58,953 nt of DNA, taken from assembly GCF_015752155.1 (NCBI RefSeq), contig NZ_JADOVI010000018.1, positions 1 through 58,953 on the forward strand, given 5' to 3'. Made by a program: the position numbers and the translations under genes. Origin of the DNA: Cryobacterium sp. MP_M3. GTDB lineage: Bacteria; Actinomycetota; Actinomycetes; Actinomycetales; Microbacteriaceae. This document shows, in pieces, positions 24,250 through 33,434 of the stretch; within the stretch, counting starts at the first letter, position 1, and every line of letters starts with the position of its first letter. The notes under the pieces were generated by a model. That model was not told the origin of the DNA. It saw only the letters and a list, made by a program, of their open reading frames with translations, and searched no databases.

Positions 24250-27021
24250 TCACAAGGTTCTACGCGCGACGGGTGCACTCGTCACGAGAAGCTCGGCATC
24301 GACGAGTTCGTGGTGTTTAGCCAAAAGTATCTGAGCGCGACGGGCATCAGTGGGCTTTGTCATGCCGTAAACCCCATCAACCAATGTGTCTAGGTGATCG
24401 TGTGCCCGTCGGAGGACTACCGGCATTGAGAGCTTTCCGTAGAGGGTGGCTAGTGACTCTGCAGGGAATAGTGCGCGCGCGTCCAATACCGCCCTAGCAG
24501 CTGCCTCCATTTTTGTGAGAGCGGTTCCCGAGGGCTTGACGAGTGGGAAGACGGAATACGTCAGGTCTGGTGATATGCGGAAGTCGCCCTTAAGAGCGCC
24601 AGAAAAGGTGCGCACCCACATGGTGAATGCTTTTGATTGCAGGAATGCGAAGATCCACAAAGGCGCCCCTTCGATATGGCCAACCCCATTGCCTGCGATG
24701 CTTGTCGCGTCATAGTAGGCCATCGGAATGTAGTCCCGGTTCTCGCTACTGTGGAACGGAACTGCAAGCCATGAGGTTGTGGGCTGGCGAATTTGTGTGA
24801 AGAGAGCAGGAGTCCCAGCGGCAGTAACGACCGAGGGCGTGGGACTTTGTGCCCGAGCCGCGGTAACAAGGGCAAGGCGGCGCTGCAACTCAGGGGAGCT
24901 AGCAATATCCGACGGTGTTACGTCGGTGAGCCAGAGACACCAGCGAGCGTCACCGTGAAGCATGTTCTGTGCTTGCAGGAATGGGCGAATATATTTAGCG
25001 GCAATTGGGTCGGCCATGACTGCGTCGTAGTCCTCGGGCTCGACAATGAGTCCGCCCCCGTCTGTTGGTTGGCTGCCTTTGATCATCGCCGGGAGTCCTG
25101 CGACCAAAGGTCGCCTTCTCTTCGCGGGCGCCGGTTGATCGGAGTCGATGAGGTAGAAGTCGAGCGCCTTTGGGTGCACCTCAATTGGCTGGCCGTTTAT
25201 ATCCGGGTAATCGAAGAGCCGTTTCTGCTTGACCGTGCCGATACGGGAGAACCCGATGATGGTGCAGTAGACAACGGCCGCGTTGGCGGCTTCTGAGGTC
25301 CAACGGAAGGTACGGTGACCGAAATCTACGGCATAGCCAGCGGCGCGGAGCATTGGGTCCATGGCGCGCGCTTGGTCGCCCTGGGCGATCGAGTTCGTGG
25401 ACACGAAAGCAGTCCGAGCTGAGGTTCCGCGAGTGTAGGCAAGCGCCTTCCCATACCAAGCACCAACGTAGTCGAGGCGCCCGCTCCGCTGTCCGCGCGC
25501 TTCGGGAAGATCCATGAAAGCAATGCGATTGTCTTCCTGCTGCTGTCCGTCCATGCGGGCCATGCCGACAAACGGGGGGTTACCGAGGACGATCGTGTTG
25601 TCTGTGGCGGGTACTAATTCTGCCCAGTCGATTCTCAGGGCATTGTCGATGCGGATAGTCGCCGCTTCTGAGATCGGGAGCCGGTCTGGGGCTCGTCCAA
25701 ATTCTTGGGAGAGACGAAGATTGGCTTGGTGGTCGACGAGGAACATCGCGGTCTCGGCGATCTTCGCCGGCCACTCCTCGATTTCGATGCCGAAGAATTG
25801 GCTTTGGCTAACCTGCAGATCATCGGCCGCTTCGTAGTCGGCGAGGACCTCATTGTTAGTGACATCGCGGATGGCCAGGAGAATGTCCAGCTCCAGGGCC
25901 CGCATATCGCGGTACGCGACGACCAGAAAATTACCGCAACCGCACGCAGGGTCGAGGAATGTCATTGTCCCCAGTTGCTTCTGCAGCGTCCTTAGCTTGT
26001 CCACATTGCCGTGCGCGCGAACAAATTGCGCACGGAGCCCGTCCATGAATAAGGGATTAATGGTCTTGAGAATGTTCGTTTCGGAGGTGTAGTGCTCACC
26101 CAGAGCGCGGCGCTCGAGACGAGATTTGACCACTTGGAACATGGAGCCGAAGACGGCAGGACTGATTGCACCCCAGTCAAATTGTGAGCAGGCGATAAGT
26201 GCCTGTCGCATGCTCGCGTCGAACGGTGGGATCTCTATGTGCTCTGAGAAAAGACCACCGTTGACGTACGGGAACGGTTGGATATCCTCCGATAGGCGCG
26301 GAGAACGCATCTTCTCGGGCCGGTTCAATGTTGTGAAAAGGGTGTCGAGGGTCCCGCCAAGGCTGTCGCCGTCCTCACGGCTGTGCTCAAGCAGGTCCTG
26401 AAATAGCCCTCGTGGCCAGAGCCCGGTGTCATCTCCGAAAAGGAGGAAGAGAGTTCGAGTCATGAAGACGGAGGTCTCATGATCGCTGAAATGGTCGCCA
26501 GATATCTCCGTGTAGAGCTGGCCCATCAGCTTCACGGCCTTGCCATTAACGATTTCCTCTTCCGCGCGGGTGTAGTCACGCTTGACATATCCGGCCAAGA
26601 AGGCAAAACGGTCGATCTCCTTCTCAAGATTTTTAGTCTCGATGAGTTGAGTTTCTGCGCGACCCCCCTTGTCGAAACGTGTCAGTCGGATATGGGCGAA
26701 GTCTGAGACCACTACTGCGTTGGGGAACTCCTCCGCGCTGAGTCCGGCAAGGTAGTCGAACGCCTGGTCCTCAGCTTTGTCGAGGTCGAGGCCTGCGCTC
26801 TTCTGCTCGACGAGGAGCATGCCTGGCCAAAACATGTCGATTCGCCCGCGGTTTCCGGTGGACAGGCGAGCGGCTCGTTTCTCGAAGAAAGCCACACGTC
26901 GACGGTCGATCCCGAAGATCGCAAGAAAGTCGTTCCAAAACGACTGGGTGTCCCCGATTTCGTAAGTGGAGCCCGCCCACTCAGCAGCGAACAGTGCCGC
27001 GCGCGCACGAATCTCTTTCAT
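24250..27021 (-). CDS. MmeI-like type IIG/IIL restriction-modification enzyme
   Basis: 923 aa from the ATG at 27021; the frame is open to 27093. One polypeptide cuts and methylates DNA. The N-terminal nuclease has D62-x9-E72-x-K74 (IDMFWPGMLLVEQKSAG), the exact spacing known for MmeI. A helical spacer follows, then the gamma-class methyltransferase with FLDPACGCGNFL (SAM motif I) and LGNPPFVG (motif IV, NPPF), then a C-terminal target-recognition domain. Length and order match the MmeI family, so the system should need no partner gene. No good ribosome-binding site is seen at either start. It specifies a defence function and anchors a probable defence island. Confidence 0.88.
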   Translation of the reverse strand: MKEIRARAALFAAEWAGSTYEIGDTQSFWNDFLAIFGIDRRRVAFFEKRAARLSTGNRGRIDMFWPGMLLVEQKSAGLDLDKAEDQAFDYLAGLSAEEFPNAVVVSDFAHIRLTRFDKGGRAETQLIETKNLEKEIDRFAFLAGYVKRDYTRAEEEIVNGKAVKLMGQLYTEISGDHFSDHETSVFMTRTLFLLFGDDTGLWPRGLFQDLLEHSREDGDSLGGTLDTLFTTLNRPEKMRSPRLSEDIQPFPYVNGGLFSEHIEIPPFDASMRQALIACSQFDWGAISPAVFGSMFQVVKSRLERRALGEHYTSETNILKTINPLFMDGLRAQFVRAHGNVDKLRTLQKQLGTMTFLDPACGCGNFLVVAYRDMRALELDILLAIRDVTNNEVLADYEAADDLQVSQSQFFGIEIEEWPAKIAETAMFLVDHQANLRLSQEFGRAPDRLPISEAATIRIDNALRIDWAELVPATDNTIVLGNPPFVGMARMDGQQQEDNRIAFMDLPEARGQRSGRLDYVGAWYGKALAYTRGTSARTAFVSTNSIAQGDQARAMDPMLRAAGYAVDFGHRTFRWTSEAANAAVVYCTIIGFSRIGTVKQKRLFDYPDINGQPIEVHPKALDFYLIDSDQPAPAKRRRPLVAGLPAMIKGSQPTDGGGLIVEPEDYDAVMADPIAAKYIRPFLQAQNMLHGDARWCLWLTDVTPSDIASSPELQRRLALVTAARAQSPTPSVVTAAGTPALFTQIRQPTTSWLAVPFHSSENRDYIPMAYYDATSIAGNGVGHIEGAPLWIFAFLQSKAFTMWVRTFSGALKGDFRISPDLTYSVFPLVKPSGTALTKMEAAARAVLDARALFPAESLATLYGKLSMPVVLRRAHDHLDTLVDGVYGMTKPTDARRAQILLAKHHELVDAELLVTSAPVARRTL

Positions 27022-27093
27022 GGACAATGTTGGTGCGGGCAATTGAAGCCACCTTCGGGTTCGGTGCAAGCCAGAATTCAAGCGCTTGGACAC

Positions 27094-27809
27094 GCCCAGA
27101 CCGAGGCTACCGGCTCGTGCACGAGTAGGACTGCCTCGCGGCGGCAGCGTCCATTTGAACTACACCGCAGCCTGACGAGTGATCAGGCGGTAAATTTCGC
27201 CTAGCTACGGTCGTGTTCGATTTGGTCGACGCTGCTTCTTGACAGCTCCTTGGGTTCAACCTGACACAAGACTTGGATCCGGGTCGGGCGGGTGAAGACT
27301 TGGTCACGTCTCTGACCAGTGGTGGAGCCTTTCAACGGTCTTGACCCGTAGCCGTGAATATTCGCTTCTGTGGACACCGCTTGTGGTGCGGGTGAGCACC
27401 GTCGCTCGGTAAGTCGCCCGGCGTGGTTGAGCACCACCTAAGTAGGCTTTTTTCACCGTGTGTCAGCAGGCATGAGGAACGGCCCACAGGCTGCCACTGC
27501 GGAGCCCGTCTATGGCCGCCAGGCGATGGCCGCCAGGCGATGGCCGCCAGCGGGCAGCCAGCTCCCCGGCAGGTGGCTCAAATTCTCATCACATACGGGA
27601 ACACACCGTTATTGCCAGCGCGTGATGGGGAACGCCACTGGTGCTGAGCGACATCATCACTGGTGCTCTCTCGCACGATCGGTGGTGCTGAACCGCGCGA
27701 TCAGGTGGTGCTCAAAGCCTCAAATACTCAGCCGCTCTCCTTGGTCAAGTCATCTCCGCCGGACGATTGTCAAACGAGAGGTCACCATGTATGCCCGTTT
27801 GGAGGCAAC
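27094..27809. other. Gene-poor stretch with tandem repeat and possible IS remnant
   Basis: No convincing gene in 716 bp. 27512-27552 is a tandem 14-mer (ATGGCCGCCAGGCG, about 2.9 copies). Between about 27640 and 27720 the hexamer GGTGCT recurs four times. The run from 27461 (TGTCAGCAGG) through GGCCCACAGG resembles the non-coding ends of actinobacterial IS21-type elements from memory, which would make this a relic; no transposase is present. Confidence 0.35.
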
Positions 27810-27923
27810 TCACTGTGATTTCTTGGGAGGCCGAGGTGGTGGCTTCTCGCCTTCTTGGATGCGCTTAAAGACCTCTTCGACATCCGGTCGTGGTCGAGGC
27901 TCGGGAACCGGTTTACTCATCAT
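27810..27923 (-). CDS. Tiny protein, paralogue of 27913-28032
   Basis: 37 aa, Pro/Lys-rich, with RPDVEEVFKRI in the centre. Start overlaps the stop of the preceding 39-aa ORF (ATGATGAGTAA). The two share MSKP and RP(D/E)V(E/Q)(E/D)VF, suggesting duplication rather than chance. No known family. Third in line after the membrane protein gene. Confidence 0.45.
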   Translation of the reverse strand: MMSKPVPEPRPRPDVEEVFKRIQEGEKPPPRPPKKSQ

Positions 27924-28032
27924 CTGACTTCTTGGAATGGCCGCTGTCGGAATGTGTCAGAGTCGTGAAAACGTCTTGAACCTCAGGGCGCTCGGGTGGT
28001 TTCTGTTGGCTGGGGGACTCGGGTTTGGACAT
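27913..28032 (-). CDS. Tiny protein, paralogue of 27810-27923
   Basis: 39 aa (MSKPESPSQQK ... RPEVQDVFTTL ... SKKSDDE). It begins 50 bases inside the end of the membrane-protein gene and overlaps the start of the next tiny ORF. A weak GGA lies before the ATG. Similarity to its neighbour is the main support. Function unknown. Confidence 0.45.
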   Translation of the reverse strand: MSKPESPSQQKPPERPEVQDVFTTLTHSDSGHSKKSDDE

Positions 28033-28552
28033 ATGGATCCGTTTCTGTTGGGAGAACTCCGCTGACGATTGAAGCAAGTAGTAAAGCCACCACGCTGCCT
28101 GTGAGGAGTCTGAAGCCCAAGACCATGGCCCTGGCTCGTTTCACATTCAGCGCGTCGCGCTGTTCGATTTCATGTGCCCTGATTTCAAGAAGGTTGTCTT
28201 GCAAATCCGCGAGATGCATGTCTGCATCGACGTACTTGTTGAGGAGCTGTCGAGCTGAAACTACGCCGAGGGAGAGGGGGCGGATTGCCCTCGTTGCAAT
28301 GACGATTGTGGCAATGGAAAGTATGAGTGGCGCAACTGCCAGAAGGTCTTTGTGCGCTGGGCTGAGGAGAGAGAGACTGGCGGCAACAACAACGGCTGCT
28401 GCCGTCGTTGTGTATGCAGCCTTGGTCTCGATCGTTCTCGTACGTTCGGCCGACCGTTCACCATGTACGTCGAGTTCGACTTGGAGGGCAACGATGCGTT
28501 GCGTTCGCATGGACTCCCATCTCCGGGCAGCCAGGCGATCCAGGAACTTCAT
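27983..28552 (-). CDS. Three-helix membrane protein in the defence region
   Basis: 189 aa from ATG 28552 (frame open to a TTG at 28600; neither has a clear ribosome-binding site). A basic, charged N-terminal helix ends in TRTIETKAAY, followed by two membrane helices (about 48-68 and 74-95), a cytoplasmic helical stretch of ~45 residues and a third helix before a polar tail. The ExKA motif before a helix pair is reminiscent of membrane effectors of signalling-based phage defence (Pycsar-TM type), but no cyclase gene is nearby, so this is only a structural analogy. It lies between the restriction enzyme and the helicase. Confidence 0.55.
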   Translation of the reverse strand: MKFLDRLAARRWESMRTQRIVALQVELDVHGERSAERTRTIETKAAYTTTAAAVVVAASLSLLSPAHKDLLAVAPLILSIATIVIATRAIRPLSLGVVSARQLLNKYVDADMHLADLQDNLLEIRAHEIEQRDALNVKRARAMVLGFRLLTGSVVALLLASIVSGVLPTETDPYVQTRVPQPTETTRAP

Positions 28553-28894
28553 TGGCGGTGGAAAGGGACAACGCCCCGTACGTAGCCGCTTCCACCGCAA
28601 TGTTCACTCATAGCAAGAGGCTACCGGGCTTCAAGCGTCGTGTCCGCGAGCTGACGTTAGGGGGCAGAAGCGACCAGGCCACCACCCTCGCTTTCCCTTG
28701 AACAGTTCACGAAGAGGCCCTTTTCACTTGCTCGTCTTATTCTGTTTCACATTCTTCTGGCCCGCGAAATTGTCTATGTATCCGCTGGAAAGCGGATGGC
28801 CACGAGCGCAAGATGGGCGGCTTCAGCGCCGGCGCCGAGACGGATAGGATCTGAACGGAGGGCGGCTGCTCTGCACTGTCGGGGGGACAAAGTA

Positions 28895-31486
28895 ATGGCG
28901 TTCAAGAAGCGAACCGCACCGGAACTAACGGCCGAAACACCGGAAAAGCTGTTTCCCTTACTGCCTCGGACTGGCGCCAATGCAGACTCGCTGTGGTCGC
29001 AACAGACGGATCTATTGCGCGAATATGCGCCCAAGCGCCTAAATACTAAAGATCTCGCGATTGAACTACCAACAGGCACCGGCAAAACCCTCACTGGCCT
29101 GTTGATCGCAGATTGGAGGCGACGGCAAGGACTCGGGCGTGCGATTTTCGCTTGCCCCACAGTGCAGCTTGTGAAGCAGGTTGTGGCCGCCGCAGCGAAG
29201 GAGGGCATCGCGGTGGTCGATCTATCGGGACCATTCACGGAATGGGATTCAACAGCCAAAGCAGACTACGAGCGCGGCAGGGCAACTGCAGTAGTCGCTT
29301 ATAGCTCGATCTTCAATGTATCGCCGAAGTTGATCGAGGCCGATGTCATCGTTTTTGACGACTCGCATGCTGGCGAACAGTACGTGTCAAAGGCCTACAC
29401 GGTCGAAGTCTCCCGGTCATCCCACCCGGATATCCACAGTGCGATCCTAGAGGCAGTCGCACCGATGCTGAGTGGCGAGAGGTACAACCAGCTCATCATG
29501 AATAGTCCTGGTGCCGGAACGAGGCAGTTGGTCGATGCGCTCTTTCTCGCCCAGCGTGACGATCTGCTCGCACCGATAGGGCGATCGCTCAGTCTCTTCG
29601 GTGACCGTCCGCCCACTGACAAGGTCGCCCGCAGCCAGAAGTACGCATACGCGTCTATCAGCGAACACCTATCTGCGTGCACTCTCTACCTGTCATGGTC
29701 AAAGGTCGAGGTCCGCCCCACGACGCCGCCAACATTCGAGAATCACCTTTTCGCGAACGCAAACCAACGGGTGTACCTCTCAGCGACCCTTGGTGCGGCT
29801 GGCGAGTTGGAGCGAGCGTTTGGTCGGCCATTCATCAAGCGCTTGTCACTGCCGCCGGAAGCACCCACTCCCAAATCTGGACGTCGGTTCTTGGTCTTCC
29901 CGCACCTCGTTCCCGACATCGACTCGGACACGCTCACGAAAGAACTGATCGCTACAGTCGGGAAATCGATCATCATCACTCCTAGTGACGCGGCAACTCG
30001 CGTTGCGGAAAAGACCCTCATTCCGCGCGGTTGGGAGGTTTTCAGAAAGGGAGACGTCGAACAATCATTCGACGATTTCGCCGCAGCGGACCAGGCTGTC
30101 GTTCTCCTAGCAAACCGATACGACGGCATCGATCTTCCGGGACACGCTTGCCGTTCTGTGGCTCTCGTCGGGTTTCCCGGCGTAACCAACCTTCAGGAGC
30201 AGTTCTATGCAACGCGCGCCCGCTCGTCGGCTGTGTCAGAGGAGAGAGTTCGCAGCCGGGTGGTGCAGGGAATCGGCCGATGCACACGCGGTCCGCGAGA
30301 TTGGGCGCTCGTCATCATCGCGGACGCGGACACGACCACCTATCTCTCTCGAGCTGAAGTTCGCGAAACACTCAACCCCGGCTTGCAGGCGGAGGTGCTT
30401 TTTGGACTCGAACAATCTGAAGCGTCGGTCAAGAACATTCGTGACAACGTCACAGCGTTCATGACGCAGGGCAAGGAATGGCGCACCAACGCCGAACCAG
30501 AAATCACGGAGATCAGCAGCGAGGTTGAATACAAGGTGGCGCCCGCCGCCCCCGGCCTTGCTAACGCCGCCAAGCACGAGGTCGAAGCGCTCGAGAGGAT
30601 GTGGCATGGAGACTGGCATTCAGCCAGCACGAAGACCCATGAAGCAGCGACCGAGCTCAATTCCTACCCGGAAGCGCGCGGATATCAGGCGACATTACTC
30701 TTCCGCTCAGCTGTCCTCATGGACAAGGCCAGTCGAGCGGCTGGAGATCCCGCAATGGCAAAGGCTGCAGATGCTCTCGCGGACCAGGCCGTGCGTGCGG
30801 CTACACCCGCGACCTGGATGAACGCATTCCTGCCCTTCGACGGACGTGAATCTGCCGCTGTGAGCGCGCCGCTCGCCAGCTCGGTGCAGCGTCTCAGTAC
30901 AGTCATCGACGAAGTCGGCAGCGCTGCCAAGCTCCAGCAGACATTCGTCGACATGTTTGAGGGGCTTTCGCAGATCGACCACAGAGCGTATGAGCCGGCG
31001 CTCACCTCGCTTGGCATGCTGCTAGGTGCTGAGGCGTTCAAACCCTCAGGCGATGGACGCACAGATGCCGCGTGGTGCTGGGATAACGAGCTCTGGATCA
31101 CGCTTGAGGCGAAGAGCGAGCACAAACCAGCCGGGACGATCGGAATCGACGACGTCCGTCAGGTAAACGGTCATCTGAAGCTTGTAGCCGACGACAGGAC
31201 GGCTGCCATTCCCGCGCGCAACGCAGCGGTGATGATCTCCCCGCGAACAACCGTGAAGAGAGAAGCAATGGTAGTGGCGGATGGCAATGCATGGAGAGTT
31301 ACCCCAACAGTGATGGTCGACCTCGCGACCGAAGCCGAGCGACTATGGGTCGTTCTCCAGACCCTCCGCAACATTAAAGTCTCTGACGACCGTCGGGACG
31401 GGATCGCAGCCGCACTACGAAGCGCTCGTCTGTGCCCAGAGGACATTCTTGACAGGCTAACGACGGTGGCGATCGGCAAAAGTTGA
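28895..31486 (+). CDS. DEAD/DEAH-family helicase fused to nuclease-like C-terminus
   Basis: 863 aa, ATG with GGGGGGA ten bases upstream. SF2 helicase motifs: Walker A LPTGTGKT (58-65), motif II FDDSH (155-158, a DExH variant with Asp for Glu), SATLG, and motif VI QGIGRCTRG. From about residue 725, LWITLEAKSE and NGHLKL resemble a PD-(D/E)xK nuclease core (ExK). Helicase-nuclease fusions of this size occur in phage-defence islands; this one stands beside the MmeI-like gene and the membrane protein. No methyltransferase partner of its own. The 300-bp gap upstream holds its promoter but no gene. Confidence 0.8.
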   Translation: MAFKKRTAPELTAETPEKLFPLLPRTGANADSLWSQQTDLLREYAPKRLNTKDLAIELPTGTGKTLTGLLIADWRRRQGLGRAIFACPTVQLVKQVVAAAAKEGIAVVDLSGPFTEWDSTAKADYERGRATAVVAYSSIFNVSPKLIEADVIVFDDSHAGEQYVSKAYTVEVSRSSHPDIHSAILEAVAPMLSGERYNQLIMNSPGAGTRQLVDALFLAQRDDLLAPIGRSLSLFGDRPPTDKVARSQKYAYASISEHLSACTLYLSWSKVEVRPTTPPTFENHLFANANQRVYLSATLGAAGELERAFGRPFIKRLSLPPEAPTPKSGRRFLVFPHLVPDIDSDTLTKELIATVGKSIIITPSDAATRVAEKTLIPRGWEVFRKGDVEQSFDDFAAADQAVVLLANRYDGIDLPGHACRSVALVGFPGVTNLQEQFYATRARSSAVSEERVRSRVVQGIGRCTRGPRDWALVIIADADTTTYLSRAEVRETLNPGLQAEVLFGLEQSEASVKNIRDNVTAFMTQGKEWRTNAEPEITEISSEVEYKVAPAAPGLANAAKHEVEALERMWHGDWHSASTKTHEAATELNSYPEARGYQATLLFRSAVLMDKASRAAGDPAMAKAADALADQAVRAATPATWMNAFLPFDGRESAAVSAPLASSVQRLSTVIDEVGSAAKLQQTFVDMFEGLSQIDHRAYEPALTSLGMLLGAEAFKPSGDGRTDAAWCWDNELWITLEAKSEHKPAGTIGIDDVRQVNGHLKLVADDRTAAIPARNAAVMISPRTTVKREAMVVADGNAWRVTPTVMVDLATEAERLWVVLQTLRNIKVSDDRRDGIAAALRSARLCPEDILDRLTTVAIGKS

Positions 31487-31572
31487 AACACCGCCGATCG
31501 CGCGTAGCATAGATTCATTTAGCTGGGCCGAAGGTGTGACTGTTGGTGGTCTTTGGCGGTGTTCTGTGCTCG

Positions 31573-32202
31573 CTATTCGGCGTCGTCGCTTGTCAGGGAC
31601 TTGCTGTCAGATTGATCTGGGAGAAATCCGAGGGCGCGCGTTCGGCGGTAGAAGGTAGCTCGGGACATCCCGAGGTCGAGCGCGACCTGCGCCGCTGTCT
31701 CCCCGCCGTCTATGAGTCGGCGAGCGTTGCGGATTTGGCTGTCCGTGATGATCCGCGGGCGACCGCCCAGATCCTTGCCGGCCGCGCGGCGTTTGGCGAT
31801 CGAGTCGACAACGCGCTCTCGCTTGATTTCATGTTCCATCTGCCCGAGCGCCGCCATGATCGTGAACAGCATGGACCCCATCGGTGTCGCTGTGTCGACG
31901 TCGCCGCCGCCCAGGTTCAGCACCCGGAGGCCAGCGCCGCGGCCGCGGAGCTCCTCGGCGAAGGCGAGCATGTTCTGCGTCGACCGGCCCAGCCGGTCCA
32001 AGGTAGTGATGACGAGAGTGTCGCCGACCTCGAGGGCGTCGAGGGCACGGTCGAAGTCCGGGCGTGATGCTCGAGCGCCGGAGGTGCCGTGGTCAACGTA
32101 GAGATCGTCGCGGCGGACGCCGGCGGCAAGGATGTCGACCTGTTGCCGGTCGGTGGATTGCTGGCGCGTCGATACGCGTGCGTAGCCGATCAGCTTCGTC
32201 AC
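31573..32202 (-). CDS. Serine recombinase (Tn3-resolvase/invertase type)
   Basis: 209 aa from a GTG with AGGAG five bases upstream; an upstream ATG at 32223 is less well supported. Nucleophile Ser in IGYARVSTRQQ, DRLGRSTQNML, HEIKRERVVDSIAKRRAAG and a C-terminal HTH (TAAQVALDLGMSRATFYRRT). Upstream (32217-32362) lies a res-type site, and related 26-bp sites flank the GNAT gene 2.6-3.3 kb away, so it may act on the region to its right rather than merely resolve plasmid dimers. Confidence 0.92.
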   Translation of the reverse strand: MTKLIGYARVSTRQQSTDRQQVDILAAGVRRDDLYVDHGTSGARASRPDFDRALDALEVGDTLVITTLDRLGRSTQNMLAFAEELRGRGAGLRVLNLGGGDVDTATPMGSMLFTIMAALGQMEHEIKRERVVDSIAKRRAAGKDLGGRPRIITDSQIRNARRLIDGGETAAQVALDLGMSRATFYRRTRALGFLPDQSDSKSLTSDDAE

Positions 32203-32216
32203 TCTGCTCCTGGTGT

Positions 32217-32362
32217 GTCTCATAACTAACGGTGAGTGCCGCAATTCAAGCAGGAGGTTATGCGACGTTGTTATGAGACTCGCCGCGTCGCGAGATTCTG
32301 CCAATCTTGAGAGGCGACGAAGCTGGGGCATGAGACGTCTTATATCCCTAGAGATATGAGAC
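32217..32362. other. res-type recombination site of the 31573 recombinase
   Basis: Multiple arms of the same motif occur in 146 bp: GTCTCATAAC (32217-32226), GTTATGAGAC (32270-32279), ATGAGAC (32330-32336), then GTCTTATATC (32337-32346) and GATATGAGAC (32353-32362). The last two form a 26-bp inverted repeat centred on a TA dinucleotide, the layout of a resolvase crossover site I; the others fit accessory subsites. Lies just upstream of the recombinase start, where resolvases usually bind and repress themselves. Confidence 0.7.
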
Positions 32363-32468
32363 AAAATGGTTGCAGTTGAGCCCTCCCATCGCGCATCGAC
32401 ACCGTACGTGCAAACACACGCCCTATTCCCGCAGCCTCAAGAAACGGGTGGGCAATTTCCGAACCGCC

Positions 32469-33431
32469 TTATGCGAACGAGGACCGCGAATCAGAAAGTA
32501 CTTCGAGGTCCAGACTTTCGGATGCTCTCCATGCCGCGTAGGAGAAATCGGTGTCGCTTACGAGATTGGCTTTGAACGTCGATACGGCATTGCCGACAGG
32601 ACTGAGGACAGATGACTGCAGCTGCGCGCACCAGTCTTCCCAAAGTCGGAGGACGGTCGTCATGTCAACGGATTCCGGGTTGGTGCCCCATGCTGCGAGG
32701 TTGGCGGCGAGTAGTTCCGAAATCCGATCTAAGGTGAGGCTCTCGCGTCTCTCGTTTCTGCGGCGCCCGTGGACGTTCGCGGCCGCCCAGTCCCATCCAG
32801 GGTCGGCGTCCTCCGCGTTGATGAGGTGTCTACTCGGGATGATCACGTGCAATGTGAGACGCCGTCCTTTTTGGGTCCACTGGTCGGCCCCGACACGGAG
32901 TTCTTCGACGTGGTCGAGGACTGATCCGAATGCTCCGGCTCCTCCCACGGCTGATTGCGCTTTTTTGCGGAGTTTCTGGAAGGTTGGGTACACCTCGTCC
33001 GGGAAGGGGAAACGGGTAAATACGCGTCCGATTCGATCAGCGAGATTCCGCGCAACTTCGCTTTGCTCCATCGTTGTTCGACGTGAAATGAGTAAGCGAT
33101 CCCGCAGCATCGACTTCGGAACGGAGGCCATTTGCTCTACGTCGGCGAGCTGGGCAGGGATGGAACCTGCTGGAGGTAGGTAAAGCCGCAAGGGTAGTTG
33201 TCCCTTGCGCGCGGCTGAGAGCATCGCAGCGTCGGCGGGGACAACCGGCGCGACCAAGCACAATTGCTTACTGTCCTGAACGACGTCACAGGTTTGGCTC
33301 AAAATAACGACGCCGTGCGGGGTCGCGCGACGATCAGGAGTGCCGTCCGCCAAGACGGGCAGCCATTCGAGCGCAACGACATCTCCTTGTCGCAACTGAT
33401 CCACGGAAACAATCGCCTCGCCCGCGAGCAT
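32469..33431 (-). CDS. Protein of unknown function with SQTCDV motif
   Basis: 320 aa. GDVVALEWLPVLADG leads to HGVVILSQTCDVVQDS (about residues 39-54); a Ser-Gln-Thr-Cys-Asp motif in this setting recurs in uncharacterised proteins encoded beside other defence-like genes, to my recollection. The centre has RIGRVFTRFPFPDEVY. No catalytic assignment. It starts three bases after the stop of the HTH/membrane protein, so it is the third gene of a TIGR04255-HTH-unknown operon. Confidence 0.6.
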   Translation of the reverse strand: MLAGEAIVSVDQLRQGDVVALEWLPVLADGTPDRRATPHGVVILSQTCDVVQDSKQLCLVAPVVPADAAMLSAARKGQLPLRLYLPPAGSIPAQLADVEQMASVPKSMLRDRLLISRRTTMEQSEVARNLADRIGRVFTRFPFPDEVYPTFQKLRKKAQSAVGGAGAFGSVLDHVEELRVGADQWTQKGRRLTLHVIIPSRHLINAEDADPGWDWAAANVHGRRRNERRESLTLDRISELLAANLAAWGTNPESVDMTTVLRLWEDWCAQLQSSVLSPVGNAVSTFKANLVSDTDFSYAAWRASESLDLEVLSDSRSSFA

Positions 33432-33434
33432 GCC

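Noticed and set aside
24850..24950. PELQR motif within the MmeI-like protein as another copy of the relaxase tail
   Set aside because: It is internal (SSPELQRRLALV), followed by unrelated sequence, and the protein does not end there.
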